A stretch of DNA of 64,000 nt from the NCBI GenBank assembly GCA_963849005.1, contig CAWKGC010000019.1, positions 1 through 64,000 on the forward strand. The letters are read 5' to 3'. Under the pieces are notes generated by a model, which searched no databases, had not been told where the DNA came from, and worked only from the letters and a program-made list of their open reading frames with translations. Shown piece by piece: positions 48,729 through 58,384 of the stretch; within the stretch, counting starts at the first letter, position 1, and each line of letters begins with the position of its first letter. Origin of the DNA: CAWKGC01 sp963849005. GTDB taxonomy: Bacteria; Pseudomonadota; Gammaproteobacteria; Burkholderiales; Usitatibacteraceae. The translations under genes and the position numbers were made by a program.

Positions 48729-50624
48729 ATGGGCAATTTCCCGCTGCTCGACACGATCAACGACCCGACCGACCTGCGCGCGCTCCCCCGCGAGCAGTTG
48801 CCCCGGCTCGCCGCGGAGCTGCGCGCGTTCATCGTCGAGTCGGTAGCCTCCACCGGCGGCCACCTTTCGTCGAACCTCGGCACGGTCGAGCTCACCATCG
48901 CGCTGCACTACGTGTTCCGCACGCCCGAGGACAAGCTGGTCTGGGACGTCGGCCACCAGACCTATGGCCACAAGATCCTCACCGGCCGGCGCTCCGGCAT
49001 GGCGAAGCTGAGGCAGAAGGGCGGCATCGCCGGGTTCCCGCGGCGCGAGGAATCGGTCTTCGACACTTTCGGCACGGCGCATTCCTCGACCTCGATCTCC
49101 GCGGCGCTGGGCATGGCGATCGCGGCGCGCGAGCACGGCTCGGGCAATCGCGCGATCGCGGTGATCGGCGACGGCGCGATGACGGCCGGCATGGCCTTCG
49201 AGGCGCTCAACAACGCCAAGCAGAGCGGCACCAACGTGATCGTGGTGCTGAACGACAACGACATGTCGATCTCGGAGAACGTCGGCGCGCTCAACAACTA
49301 CCTCGCGCGCCTGATGTCCGGGCGCTTCTATGCCGCGACCAAGAAGACCGCGGAAAAGGTCCTTTCGGTCGCCCCGCCGATGAAGGAGTTCGCGCGGCGC
49401 TTCGAGGAGCACGCCAAGGGCATGCTCACGCCGTCGACGCTGTTCGAGGAGTTCGGCTTCAACTACACCGGGCCCGTCGATGGCCACAACCTCGACGTGC
49501 TGGTCGACACGCTGCGCAACGTCTCCAAGCTCGACGGCCCGCAGTTCCTGCACGTGGTGACGCGCAAGGGGCAGGGCTACAAGCTTGCCGAGGACGACCC
49601 GATCAATTACCACGGTCCCGGCAAGTTCGATCCCAGTGTCGGCATCGTCAAGGCCGTGCCGGCCCCGGGCGCGAAGCCCCGGCCCACGTACACGCAGGTG
49701 TTCGGCGAGTGGCTGTGCGACATGGCGGGCGCCGACCGCCGCCTGGTCGGCATCACGCCCGCGATGCGCGAGGGCTCGGGGATGGTGAAGTTCTCGCAGC
49801 AGTTCGCGTCGCGCTACTTCGACGTCGGCATCGCCGAGCAGCACGCGGTAACGTTCGCCGCGGGCATGGCGGTCGATGGCCTGAAGCCGGTCGTGGCCAT
49901 CTATTCCACGTTCCTGCAGCGCGCCTACGACCAGTTGATCCACGACGTGGCGCTGCAGAACCTTCCCGTGGTCTTCGCGCTCGACCGCGGCGGCCTGGTG
50001 GGCGCGGACGGCCCGACGCACCATGGCGCCTTCGACCATTCCTACCTGCGCGCCATCCCCAACCTGACGGTGATGGCGCCCTCCGACGAGAACGAATGCA
50101 GGCAGATGCTCTACACCGCGTTCACGCTCGACTCGCCGTCCGCGGTGCGCTATCCGCGGGGCACGGGTCCGGGCGTGGAAGTCGCCAAGGCGATGGCGGC
50201 GCTGCCGCTGGGCAAGGGCGAAGTGCGCCGCGAAGGGCGCAGGATCGCGCTGCTCGCCTTCGGCGCGATGCTCAGGCCCGCCCTCGAGGCAGGCGACGAG
50301 CTGAACGCGACGGTCGCCAACATGCGCTTCGTGAAGCCGATCGACAATGAACTGGTGTTCAGGCTCGCGACCTCGCACGACATTCTCGTCACCGTCGAGG
50401 AGAATGTGGTCATGGGCGGCGCCGGCTCGGCGGTGCTCGAGTCGCTCGCGGCGCAGGGGCTGGCGACGCCGGTGCTGCAGCTCGGCCTGCCGGACCAGTT
50501 CGTCGAGCATGGCGACCCGGCGCAATTGCTCGCCGATTGCGGGCTGGACCGCGCCGGCATCGTGGCGGCGGTCCGCGCCAGGCTCGGGTCTTCGCAGGAC
50601 AAGCGGCCGGGCATGGCGGCCTAG
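48729..50624 (+). CDS. dxs: 1-deoxy-D-xylulose-5-phosphate synthase
   Basis: A 631-residue thiamine-diphosphate enzyme that makes DXP from pyruvate and glyceraldehyde 3-phosphate, the entry step of the MEP pathway. STGGHLSSNLGTVELTIALHYVF and LVWDVGHQTYGHKILTGR begin the core; IGDGAMTAGMAFEALNNA with VVLNDNDMSISEN binds ThDP; DVGIAEQHAVTFAAGMA holds the second-domain glutamate. ATG 48729 (MGNFPLLDTI) is chosen over an upstream in-frame ATG at 48672 because it matches the family start. Confidence 0.95.
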   Translation: MGNFPLLDTINDPTDLRALPREQLPRLAAELRAFIVESVASTGGHLSSNLGTVELTIALHYVFRTPEDKLVWDVGHQTYGHKILTGRRSGMAKLRQKGGIAGFPRREESVFDTFGTAHSSTSISAALGMAIAAREHGSGNRAIAVIGDGAMTAGMAFEALNNAKQSGTNVIVVLNDNDMSISENVGALNNYLARLMSGRFYAATKKTAEKVLSVAPPMKEFARRFEEHAKGMLTPSTLFEEFGFNYTGPVDGHNLDVLVDTLRNVSKLDGPQFLHVVTRKGQGYKLAEDDPINYHGPGKFDPSVGIVKAVPAPGAKPRPTYTQVFGEWLCDMAGADRRLVGITPAMREGSGMVKFSQQFASRYFDVGIAEQHAVTFAAGMAVDGLKPVVAIYSTFLQRAYDQLIHDVALQNLPVVFALDRGGLVGADGPTHHGAFDHSYLRAIPNLTVMAPSDENECRQMLYTAFTLDSPSAVRYPRGTGPGVEVAKAMAALPLGKGEVRREGRRIALLAFGAMLRPALEAGDELNATVANMRFVKPIDNELVFRLATSHDILVTVEENVVMGGAGSAVLESLAAQGLATPVLQLGLPDQFVEHGDPAQLLADCGLDRAGIVAAVRARLGSSQDKRPGMAA

Positions 50625-50668
50625 GCCGCCGCAAGGCGGACCGCCGCGCCCGCGGAGAAAGGAAACCA

Positions 50669-51448
50669 ATGCGCCTGCAAGGAAGAGTGGCCCTCGTCAC
50701 CGGCGCCGCGCAGGGCATCGGGCTTGCCTGCGCCGAGGCCTTCGCGCGCGAGGGCGCCAAGGTCGTGCTCACCGATACCAATGCCGAGAAGGGCCGCCAT
50801 GCCGCGGAAAAGCTGCGTGCCGAGGGACGGCACGCCGTATTCCAGCGTTGCGATGTCTCGAAGAAGAGCGAGGTCGAGGCGGCGGTCGCGCTTGCCGTCG
50901 CGGAGTTCGGGTCGCTCGACATCCTGGTCGCCAACGCCGGCATCGTCCATGCAGCGGAATTCCTCGATCTCGAGGAGGCCGATTTCGACCGCGTGATCGC
51001 GGTGAACCTCAAGGGAGTCTTCCTTGCCGGACAGGCCGCGGCGCGGCAGATGGTGAAGCAGGGGCGCGCGGGCAGCATCATCAACATGTCCAGCGTGAAC
51101 GCGGTGCTTGCGATCCCCAACCAGGTGCCCTACGTCGTTTCCAAGGGCGGCACCAACCAGCTCACCAAGGTGATGGCGGTGGCGCTTGCGCCGCACGGCA
51201 TCCGCGTGAACGGCATCGGCCCGGGCACCATCCTCACGGAACTGGCGAAGACCGCGGTGCTGGGCAACCAGGAGGCGGAGAAGAAGATCCTCTCGCGCAC
51301 GCCGATGGGGCGCATGGGCGAGCCGGAGGAGATCGCCCGGGTGGCGGTGTTCCTCGCGAGCGACGACGCGTCGTACCTTACCGGCCAGACGATTTATCCC
51401 GACGGCGGGCGGCTCGCGCTCAATTACACTGTCCCGGTCCCCGGATAG
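50669..51448 (+). CDS. SDR family oxidoreductase (FabG-like)
   Basis: A 259-residue short-chain dehydrogenase. The nucleotide motif is TGAAQGIG near residue 12, ANAGIVHA follows, the catalytic Ser is in INMSSVNAV, and Tyr-Lys in YVVSKGGT. The C-terminal part YLTGQTIYPDGGRL is typical of classical SDRs. Substrate cannot be told from sequence. An AGAAAGGAAA ribosome site precedes ATG 50669. It follows dxs by 44 bases and may be co-transcribed, though it is not a known isoprenoid gene. Confidence 0.88.
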   Translation: MRLQGRVALVTGAAQGIGLACAEAFAREGAKVVLTDTNAEKGRHAAEKLRAEGRHAVFQRCDVSKKSEVEAAVALAVAEFGSLDILVANAGIVHAAEFLDLEEADFDRVIAVNLKGVFLAGQAAARQMVKQGRAGSIINMSSVNAVLAIPNQVPYVVSKGGTNQLTKVMAVALAPHGIRVNGIGPGTILTELAKTAVLGNQEAEKKILSRTPMGRMGEPEEIARVAVFLASDDASYLTGQTIYPDGGRLALNYTVPVPG

Positions 51449-51511
51449 GCGCTCTGGACAGGCGGGTGCCGCGGACGTATCCTTGCGGCCATTTCGTACC
51501 TGAGGTGGATC

Positions 51512-51805
51512 ATGCTGAAAAAGACGATTGCCGGACTGGGACTCGCGCTGTTTGCCGCTGCGGCCATGGCGCAGGAAATCCCGAAGCCCAAGTGCGAGCC
51601 GAAGCCGGATTATCCCGGCAAGCTCGCCAGCGACAGGACCATCAAGTCCTACAACACCATGATGAAGGCGTATGACGAGTGCATGCGCAAGTACATCAAC
51701 GAACAGCGCGAGAAGTCGAAGCAATACCTCGACGCCGCCAACGCCGCGATCGAGGAGTTCAACGCGACGATGCAGGAGCAGCAGGCGGCGCGGGACGGCA
51801 AGTAG
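51512..51805 (+). CDS. Small exported helical protein of unknown function
   Basis: A 97-residue protein. MLKKTIAGLGLALFAAAAMA is a signal peptide (cleavage likely before QEIPKP). The mature part is short and charged: CEPKPDYPGKLASD, then a long amphipathic helix with YDECMRKYINEQREK and AIEEFNATMQEQQAA. Two cysteines could form a disulfide. I do not recognise the family. A terminator lies 18 bases after the stop. Confidence 0.75.
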   Translation: MLKKTIAGLGLALFAAAAMAQEIPKPKCEPKPDYPGKLASDRTIKSYNTMMKAYDECMRKYINEQREKSKQYLDAANAAIEEFNATMQEQQAARDGK

Positions 51806-51822
51806 GGGCGCCGGATGAAATG

Positions 51823-51856
51823 AAACGGGGCGACCGCGGTCGCCCCGTTTGCTTTT
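51823..51856. terminator. Strong bidirectional intrinsic terminator
   Basis: A 12-bp stem (AACGGGGCGACC paired with GGTCGCCCCGTT, 51824-51849, two-base loop) is followed by TTTGCTTTT on the plus strand and by T-rich sequence on the minus strand. It lies between the convergent small exported protein gene and the glutathione transferase gene and can serve both. Confidence 0.9.
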
Positions 51857-51869
51857 GCGGAGCCGCGGG

Positions 51870-52571
51870 CTATTTCACCGTCCGGCTGTCCTGCCCGAAA
51901 AGCAGCTTCCTTTCCGCTTCGCCGAAGGTCTTCGGCGGCGAGGGGTTCACTTCCTTTGCCTTGGCATACGCGCGCTTGGTGGCGGGGCGAGCCCGGATCG
52001 CCGCGTGCCAGCGCTTCACCTCCGGGAAGTCGTCGATGTCCTGGCCCTGCCGCTCGGGAATCAGCCACGGGTAGGCGGCCATGTCGGCGATCGTGTAGGT
52101 GTCGCCGACGATGAACTCGCGCCCGCGCAGGCGCTTGTCGAGCACCGCGTAGAGCCGTGAAGTTTCCCGCACGTAGCGGTCGATCGCGTAGGGGATCTTC
52201 TCCGGCGCGTAGTTGGCGAAGTGGTGGTTCTGCCCGAGCATCGGGCCCAGCCCGGCCATCTGCCACATGAGCCATTCCAGCGTCTCCACCTGCCCGCGCA
52301 GGTCCTTCGGGATGAACTTTCCGGTCTTGCCCGCGAGGTAGAGCAGGATCGCGCCGGACTCGAACACCGGGATCGGCTTGCCGCCGTCGGAGGGGGCGTG
52401 GTCGACGATCGCCGGGATGCGGTTGTTGGGCGAGATCGCGAGGAAGTCCGGCCGGAACTGGTCGCCCTTGCCGATGTTGACCGGCTTGATCGCGTAGGCG
52501 AGGCCCGCCTCCTCGAGGAACAGCGTGACCTTGTGGCCGTTGGGCGTGGTCCAGTAGTGGAGGTCGATCAT
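51870..52571 (-). CDS. Glutathione S-transferase, YfcG-like (second paralog)
   Basis: A 233-residue enzyme of the same type as the one at 7781-8398: MIDLHYWTTPNGHK with the Thr-x-Asn-Gly active-site loop, SPNNRIPAIVD, FESGAILLYLAG, LMWQMAGLGPMLGQNHHF and EKIPYAIDRY. It has a C-terminal extension of about 25 residues (EVNPSPPKTFGEAERKLLFG). Likely a glutathione-dependent disulfide reductase. ATG overlaps the stop of the upstream YdfG gene (ATGA), so both are on one mRNA. Confidence 0.88.
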   Translation of the reverse strand: MIDLHYWTTPNGHKVTLFLEEAGLAYAIKPVNIGKGDQFRPDFLAISPNNRIPAIVDHAPSDGGKPIPVFESGAILLYLAGKTGKFIPKDLRGQVETLEWLMWQMAGLGPMLGQNHHFANYAPEKIPYAIDRYVRETSRLYAVLDKRLRGREFIVGDTYTIADMAAYPWLIPERQGQDIDDFPEVKRWHAAIRARPATKRAYAKAKEVNPSPPKTFGEAERKLLFGQDSRTVK

Positions 52572-53323
52572 TTCTTCTCCGTGCGGTGGATCGCGAGGCG
52601 GCTGGGCGCCTGGCATACGGGCATCAGCTGGATGGTGTTGATGTTGACGCGCGGCGGGCGCGTTGCCGCCCAGTGCACGCAATCGGCGACGTCTTCGGAG
52701 GTGAGCGCGTCGGCCCCTTCGTACATCGAAAGCGCCTTCTCGTGGTCGCCGTGGAAGCGCACGTCGGAGAACTCCGTGCCGGCGACCATGCCGGGCTGGA
52801 TGTCGGTGACGCGCACCGCGGTGCCGAGAAGGTCTGCGCGAAGGCTCAGGCCGAACTGGTGCACGAAGGCCTTGGTCGCGCCGTAGACGTGGCCGCCGGC
52901 ATAGGGAAATTCCGCGGCCACGGACCCGATGTTCACGATATGGCCGCGGTTGCGCGCGACCATCCCGGCAAGTGCGGCGCGCGTGCAGTAGAGCAATCCC
53001 TTGATGTTGGTGTCGACCATCGTGTCCCAGTCGTCGAGGTCGGCCTTCTGCGCGGGCTCCAGCCCGAGCGCGAGCCCGGCGTTGTTCACCAGCACGTCCA
53101 CCTCGGCGAAGCCGGCAGGAAGCGCGGCGAACGCTTCGCCGACCGCCTTGCGGTCGCGAACATCGAGCGTGAGCGGCAGCACCGATTCACCGAGTTCCGT
53201 GCGCAATGCTTCGAGCCTCTCGCGCCTGCGCCCGGTGGCGACGACCTTGTGGCCCTCGCGCACGAAGAGCCGCGCGATGGCGGCGCCGAATCCGGCGGTG
53301 GCGCCGGTGATGAACACGATCAT
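52568..53323 (-). CDS. ydfG: NADP-dependent 3-hydroxy acid dehydrogenase YdfG-like SDR
   Basis: A 251-residue SDR very close to E. coli YdfG: VFITGATAGFGAAIARLFVREGHKVVATGRRRERL at the N-terminus, VNNAGLALGLEPA, HIVNIGSVAAEFPYAGG, the catalytic YGATKAF, VRVTDIQPGMVAGTEFS, and the end VNINTIQLMPV. YdfG oxidises serine, 3-hydroxypropionate-type acids and reduces malonic semialdehyde with NADP. It sits between the old-yellow-enzyme gene and the glutathione transferase, which may be one redox-related operon. Confidence 0.88.
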   Translation of the reverse strand: MIVFITGATAGFGAAIARLFVREGHKVVATGRRRERLEALRTELGESVLPLTLDVRDRKAVGEAFAALPAGFAEVDVLVNNAGLALGLEPAQKADLDDWDTMVDTNIKGLLYCTRAALAGMVARNRGHIVNIGSVAAEFPYAGGHVYGATKAFVHQFGLSLRADLLGTAVRVTDIQPGMVAGTEFSDVRFHGDHEKALSMYEGADALTSEDVADCVHWAATRPPRVNINTIQLMPVCQAPSRLAIHRTEKK

Positions 53324-53342
53324 GGCGATGCCCTTTCCATTG

Positions 53343-54419
53343 TCATTTGCCGGGCGGCCCGGCGTCGCAGCGCTTGTACTGGTCCGGCCATTGCGGATCG
53401 AGGCCGAGTTCGCGCGCCGCGTGGCGCGGCCAGTACGGATCGCGCAGCATGCCGCGCGCGAGGCTGACCGCATCGGCCTGGCCGGTGGCGAGGATGTGCT
53501 CGGCCTGCGCGGCTTCGGTGATCAATCCTACCGCGCCGGTCGGGACCTGCGCTTCGCGCCGGATGGCGGCGGCGAACGGCACCTGGTAGCCGGGGCCGAG
53601 CACGATCTTCTGGTCGTGGGCGTTGCCCCCGCTCGAGCAGTCGATCATGTCGATGCCGAGAGCCTTCAGCCGCTTGCAGAATTCGACCGACTGCGCGAGG
53701 TCCCAGCCGCCTTCCTTCCAGTCGCTCGCCGAGATGCGCACGAGCACGGGAAGATCGTCGGGCCACGCCTTGCGCACCGCCTCGCACACTGCGAGCGGGA
53801 AGCGCATGCGATTTTCCAGCGAGCCGCCGTACTGGTCTTCGCGCAGGTTCGAAAGCGGGGAAAGGAATTCATGCAACAGGTAGCCGTGCGCCGCGTGCAC
53901 TTCGATGACGTCGAAGCCGGCGCCCCTCGCGCGCCCGGCGGCCGCAACGAAATCCGCGATGCAGGACTCCATTTCGGCCCCGGTCATCGCGCGCGGCACC
54001 TGGTAATTCCCGAACGCGATCGCGCTCGGGCCGAGCGTCTGCCAGGCGCCCTCATCGGCAGCGAGCGACTTGCCGCCCGCCCAGGGCTTGTCGCACGACG
54101 CCTTGCGGCCCGCGTGCGCGAGTTGCATCGCGGGAACCGCGCCGTTGGCGCGGATGAAGCCGGCGATCGGCTTCCAGGCGCCCGCCTGCGCGTCGTTCCA
54201 GATGCCGGCGTCCCATGGCGTGATGCGGCCCTCGGGGGAGACCGCGCTGGCCTCGGTCATCACCAGCGAGGCGCCGCCGACGGCGCGGCTGCCGAGGTGC
54301 ACGAGGTGCCAGTCGTTGGGCATGCCGCCGTCCGAGGAGTATTGGCACATCGGCGAGACGAAGATGCGGTTCTTGAGCGTTATCGAGCGCAGCGTGATCG
54401 GGGCAAAGAGATGCGACAT
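53343..54419 (-). CDS. NADH:flavin oxidoreductase of the old yellow enzyme family (YqjM-like)
   Basis: A 358-residue FMN-dependent ene-reductase. Cys25 in VSPMCQYSSDGGMPNDWH is the mark of the thermophilic-like YqjM class. QLAHAGRKAS, the active-site HAAHGYLLHEFLSPLSN (two His), NRMRFPLAVCEAVR, LVRISASDW and GMLRDPYWPRHAA follow. These enzymes reduce activated C=C bonds with NADPH. ATG 54419 is chosen by the family start (SHLFAPITLRSITLKNRI); a longer open frame upstream overlaps the divergent patatin gene. Confidence 0.9.
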   Translation of the reverse strand: MSHLFAPITLRSITLKNRIFVSPMCQYSSDGGMPNDWHLVHLGSRAVGGASLVMTEASAVSPEGRITPWDAGIWNDAQAGAWKPIAGFIRANGAVPAMQLAHAGRKASCDKPWAGGKSLAADEGAWQTLGPSAIAFGNYQVPRAMTGAEMESCIADFVAAAGRARGAGFDVIEVHAAHGYLLHEFLSPLSNLREDQYGGSLENRMRFPLAVCEAVRKAWPDDLPVLVRISASDWKEGGWDLAQSVEFCKRLKALGIDMIDCSSGGNAHDQKIVLGPGYQVPFAAAIRREAQVPTGAVGLITEAAQAEHILATGQADAVSLARGMLRDPYWPRHAARELGLDPQWPDQYKRCDAGPPGK

Positions 54420-54495
54420 GGCGTCCGGTTGAGCGGGGAGGGGAAAACCTGCGAGACTGCATTCTAGTGGCTTCCCCTTCCCCTTACCTGCCCAG

Positions 54496-55593
54496 ATGAC
54501 CGAGCTCACGATCCGCGCCGGCCCGCGCGCGCTGAAGCGCCTGCGCGAGCACGGCCTCGACCCGGCCGACATTGCCGTCCTTCCGGGTGCGGCCGGCGGG
54601 CCGAAAGCGCTCGGCCTCATCGGGCTCGACCTCGCGATCTTCGGCGACTGGCTGCCCCGGGCCCCTCGCGTACGCGACCTCATCGGCGCCTCGATAGGCG
54701 CCTGGCGATTTGCCGCCGTGTGCCGCAGCGACCCGTTGGTCGCGTTGAATGAACTTGCGAAGCGCTATTCCGAACAGCGCTTCTCCGGGCGCCCGAGCGC
54801 CGCCCTGGTCTCGCGTTCGGCGCGCGACCTTCTCGGTGCGATGTTCCGCGGCCGCGAGCAGGAGGTGCTCTCCAACCCCGGCTACCGCCTGCACGTGCTG
54901 ACGGTGCGCGGGCGCTGGCCGCTCAAGCGCGATTCGCGCTTGCACACGCCGCTGGGCTTCGGCATGGCGGCGATGGCCAACGTCGTCGGGCGACGGCACC
55001 TCTCGCATTTCCTCGACCGCATCCTGTTCCACGATCCGCGCGGCGAGCCGCCGTTCCTGCGCGTGGGCTCGCTGACGCCGACCGTCGGCGACGCGATCCG
55101 CTTCGATGCCTTCCATACGCACGCGGTGCCGCTCGACAGCGGGAACCTCGGCGAAGCGCTGGTCGCATCCGCCTCGATCCCGCTGGTGCTGGAGGGCGTG
55201 CCGGACATCCCGCGCGCGCCCAACGGCATCTACTGGGACGGCGGCATCATCGACTATCACCTGCACCTGCCGTACCACCGCAGCGAGGGCCTCGTGCTCT
55301 ACCCGCACTTCACCGACAGGATCGTCCCCGGCTGGCTCGACAAGGGCTTGCCATGGCGGCGCGCGCGCGGCGAATGGCTCGACAACGTGGTGCTGGTGTC
55401 GCCTTCGCGCGAATACCTTGCGAAGCTGCCACACGCGAAGCTCCCCGACCGCAGCGACTTCAAGCGCTACATCGACGACTACGATGCGCGGCTCTTGTAC
55501 TGGCGCAAGGCCATGGCGGAGAGCGCGCGGCTCGGAGAGGCGTTCCTTCGCTTCGCCGAGAAGCCCGACGCCGCGCGCGTGCTGCCCCTCTAG
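54496..55593 (+). CDS. Patatin-like phospholipase family protein
   Basis: A 365-residue predicted lipid acyl hydrolase without signal peptide. The oxyanion loop is GAAGGPKALG near residue 31, the nucleophile Ser66 is in GASIGAWRF (Gly-x-Ser-x-Gly), and the dyad Asp is in YWDGGIIDYH near 249. The rest has few known marks. Substrate may be membrane phospholipid or storage ester. It diverges from the OYE gene over 76 bases and converges on the molybdenum hydroxylase gene, overlapping its stop by four bases. Confidence 0.82.
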   Translation: MTELTIRAGPRALKRLREHGLDPADIAVLPGAAGGPKALGLIGLDLAIFGDWLPRAPRVRDLIGASIGAWRFAAVCRSDPLVALNELAKRYSEQRFSGRPSAALVSRSARDLLGAMFRGREQEVLSNPGYRLHVLTVRGRWPLKRDSRLHTPLGFGMAAMANVVGRRHLSHFLDRILFHDPRGEPPFLRVGSLTPTVGDAIRFDAFHTHAVPLDSGNLGEALVASASIPLVLEGVPDIPRAPNGIYWDGGIIDYHLHLPYHRSEGLVLYPHFTDRIVPGWLDKGLPWRRARGEWLDNVVLVSPSREYLAKLPHAKLPDRSDFKRYIDDYDARLLYWRKAMAESARLGEAFLRFAEKPDAARVLPL

Positions 55594-57800
55594 GCGAGCT
55601 TCAGGTTCTTGAGCGGCAAGGTGCGCACGGGCTTGCCCGTCGCCGCGAAGATGGCGTTGAGAACCGCCGGCGCCACCACGCAGATCGTCGGCTCGCCCAC
55701 GCCGCCCCAGAAGTCGTGGCTGGGCACGATCACCGTCTCGACCTTCGGCATCTCGGCCAGCCGCAGGATCTCGTAGGTGTCGAAGTTCTGCTCGACGATT
55801 CGCCCGCCCTTCACCGTGCACTCTCCGTAGAACGTGGCGCTCAGGCCGTACGCGACCGAGCCCTCGACCTGTGCGGCGATCTGGGCGGGGTTCACGGCAT
55901 GGCCGCAATCGAGCGCGAGCACCATGCGGTGCACTTTCACCTTGCCTTGCGGGCTCACGGAGACTTCCGCGACGGCCGCGGAATAACTGCCGTATCCCAT
56001 GAACTGCGCGATGCCGCGATGCACACCCGCAGGCAGGGGCTTGCCCCAGTCGCCTTTCTCCGCCGCGGCGTTGAGGACGGCCAGGTGCTTGGGATGCTTG
56101 TGCATGAGGGCGCGGCGGAACTCGACCGAATCCCTGCCGGCCGCGCGCGCCACTTCCTCTATGAAGCACTCCATGTACACGCCGTTCTGGTTGGTGTTCA
56201 CCCCGCGCCAGGGACCTACGGGAACGGTGGAGTTGCGCATCGCGTAGTCGATGAGGAGGTTCGGCACCGTGTAGCCCAGCTGCGCGTCGCCCGGCTTCTC
56301 GTAGAAGCCCTGCAACTGCCGGTCGTCCTTGTTGCCGGCGGTCCACGCCGGCTGCACGAAGGCGTTGATGGACTGCCCGGATACGCGCACATGCAGCCCG
56401 ACGAGATTGCCCTGCGCATCGAGGCCCGCCGCGAGCTTGCACTGCGAGATCGGGCGGTAGAAGTCGTGCGCCATGTCCTCTTCGCGGCTCCAGATCAGCT
56501 TCACCGCGGTGCCGGGAAACTGCTTCGCGATCGCTGTGGCCTGGCGGGTGTAATCCTGGTTGCCGCCGCGCCGCCCGAAACCGCCGCCGAGATCGTTGCG
56601 GTGCACCTCGCACTTGGCGAGCGGCAGGCCCGATTCCTCGGAAAGCGCGGCGAGCGAGGCCTCGGCGTTCTGCGTGGGCACCCAGACTTCGGCCATGTCC
56701 GCGCTGACCCTCGCGGTGCAATTCATCGGTTCCATCGTCGCGTGGGCGAGGAAGGGCGTGCCGTAGGTCGCTTCGACCTTCTTCGCGGCACCCTCGATCG
56801 CCTTCAGCGCATCGCCTTCGTTGCGGCCCGGCCAGGCGTCGTTGACGGTGAGGCCGCCTTTCAGGCGCTCGTCGATGGCAGCGCTCGATTCCGATGCGCC
56901 GCTGCCTTCGTCCCACACAATCGGCAGGGCGTCGAGCGCCTTCTTCGCGTGCCACCACGTGTCGGCAACGACGGCAACCGTGGCGTCGTTCACCTTCACG
57001 ACGCGGCGCACGCCGGGATACTTGGCGACCTTCGCTTCGTCGAAGCTCACGAGCTTGCCGCCGAACACGGGGCACGCCTTGATGGCCGCGTTGAGCATCC
57101 CGGGCAGCCTCACGTCGATCGCGAATACCTTGCTGCCGTCGAGCTTGTCGGCGGTGTCGAGGCGATTGAGCGGCTTGCCTGCGATCGTCCAGTCCCTGGG
57201 GTCCTTGAGCTTGATCGCCTTCGTGTCCGGCGGCGGGAGCTTGGCCGCGGCGGCGGAAACCTTGCCGTAGGTCGTCGAACGCTTCGAGCTGGCGTGGGTG
57301 ATGACGCCGTCGGAGACGGTGAGCTCGTCCACGGGCACCTTCCAGCCGTCGGCGGCCGCCTGCAGCAGCATCATTCGCGCCGCGGCGCCGCCACGGCGAA
57401 CATAGTCCTGCGAGGTGCGGATGCCGCGGCTCCCGCCCGTGGACATGTCGCCCCAGACGCGCTTGCGCGCGAGGTTCTCGCCGGGCGTGATGCGCTCCAC
57501 CGTGACGTTCTTCCAGCCGCACTCGAGTTCCTCGGCGACGAGCTGCGCGAGGCCGGTAAGCGTGCCTTGTCCCATCTCGGAGCGGGCGATGCGGATGACG
57601 CAGGTGCCGTCGGGCTTCACCAGCACCCACGCGTTGACCTCGGCGCCGGCGGGCGCGGCAGCGGCTTGCGCGTCGGCCGAGCCGACGCCGAAGGGCAAGT
57701 GGAAGCCGAGCGCGAGCCCGCCGCCGGCAACGGCAGCGGAATCGATGATGAACCTGCGGCGCGAGGGATTGGCCGGGGTGGCGCGAGTCGTTTTTTTCAT
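55590..57800 (-). CDS. Xanthine-dehydrogenase-family molybdopterin-binding subunit (IorB-like), Tat-exported
   Basis: A 736-residue large subunit of a molybdenum hydroxylase. The twin-arginine signal is SRRRFIIDSAAVAGGGLALG. Molybdenum cofactor motifs: EMGQGTLTGLAQLVAEELE, DMSTGGSRGIRTSQDYVRRGG, GTPFLAHATMEPMNCTA, NDLGGGFGRRGGNQDY, VGPWRGVNTNQNG, and the catalytic glutamate in GGVGEPTIC. It lacks its own FeS and FAD domains and uses the small 2Fe-2S subunit encoded just upstream, like isoquinoline 1-oxidoreductase or aldehyde dehydrogenases of this class. Likely periplasmic; the electron acceptor is probably a cytochrome c not found here. Confidence 0.9.
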   Translation of the reverse strand: MKKTTRATPANPSRRRFIIDSAAVAGGGLALGFHLPFGVGSADAQAAAAPAGAEVNAWVLVKPDGTCVIRIARSEMGQGTLTGLAQLVAEELECGWKNVTVERITPGENLARKRVWGDMSTGGSRGIRTSQDYVRRGGAAARMMLLQAAADGWKVPVDELTVSDGVITHASSKRSTTYGKVSAAAAKLPPPDTKAIKLKDPRDWTIAGKPLNRLDTADKLDGSKVFAIDVRLPGMLNAAIKACPVFGGKLVSFDEAKVAKYPGVRRVVKVNDATVAVVADTWWHAKKALDALPIVWDEGSGASESSAAIDERLKGGLTVNDAWPGRNEGDALKAIEGAAKKVEATYGTPFLAHATMEPMNCTARVSADMAEVWVPTQNAEASLAALSEESGLPLAKCEVHRNDLGGGFGRRGGNQDYTRQATAIAKQFPGTAVKLIWSREEDMAHDFYRPISQCKLAAGLDAQGNLVGLHVRVSGQSINAFVQPAWTAGNKDDRQLQGFYEKPGDAQLGYTVPNLLIDYAMRNSTVPVGPWRGVNTNQNGVYMECFIEEVARAAGRDSVEFRRALMHKHPKHLAVLNAAAEKGDWGKPLPAGVHRGIAQFMGYGSYSAAVAEVSVSPQGKVKVHRMVLALDCGHAVNPAQIAAQVEGSVAYGLSATFYGECTVKGGRIVEQNFDTYEILRLAEMPKVETVIVPSHDFWGGVGEPTICVVAPAVLNAIFAATGKPVRTLPLKNLKLA

Positions 57801-57817
57801 GGGTGACCTCCTCGGGC

Positions 57818-58288
<471 letters not shown>

Positions 58289-58384
58289 GGTCGCCTCCCG
58301 GTTGGTTGGGAACGAGCCTAGCGCATACCGTGGCGGAGTTCCATGACCGCCGACGTCGTTTCGCGGGGCGGGGGGAGGTGCCGG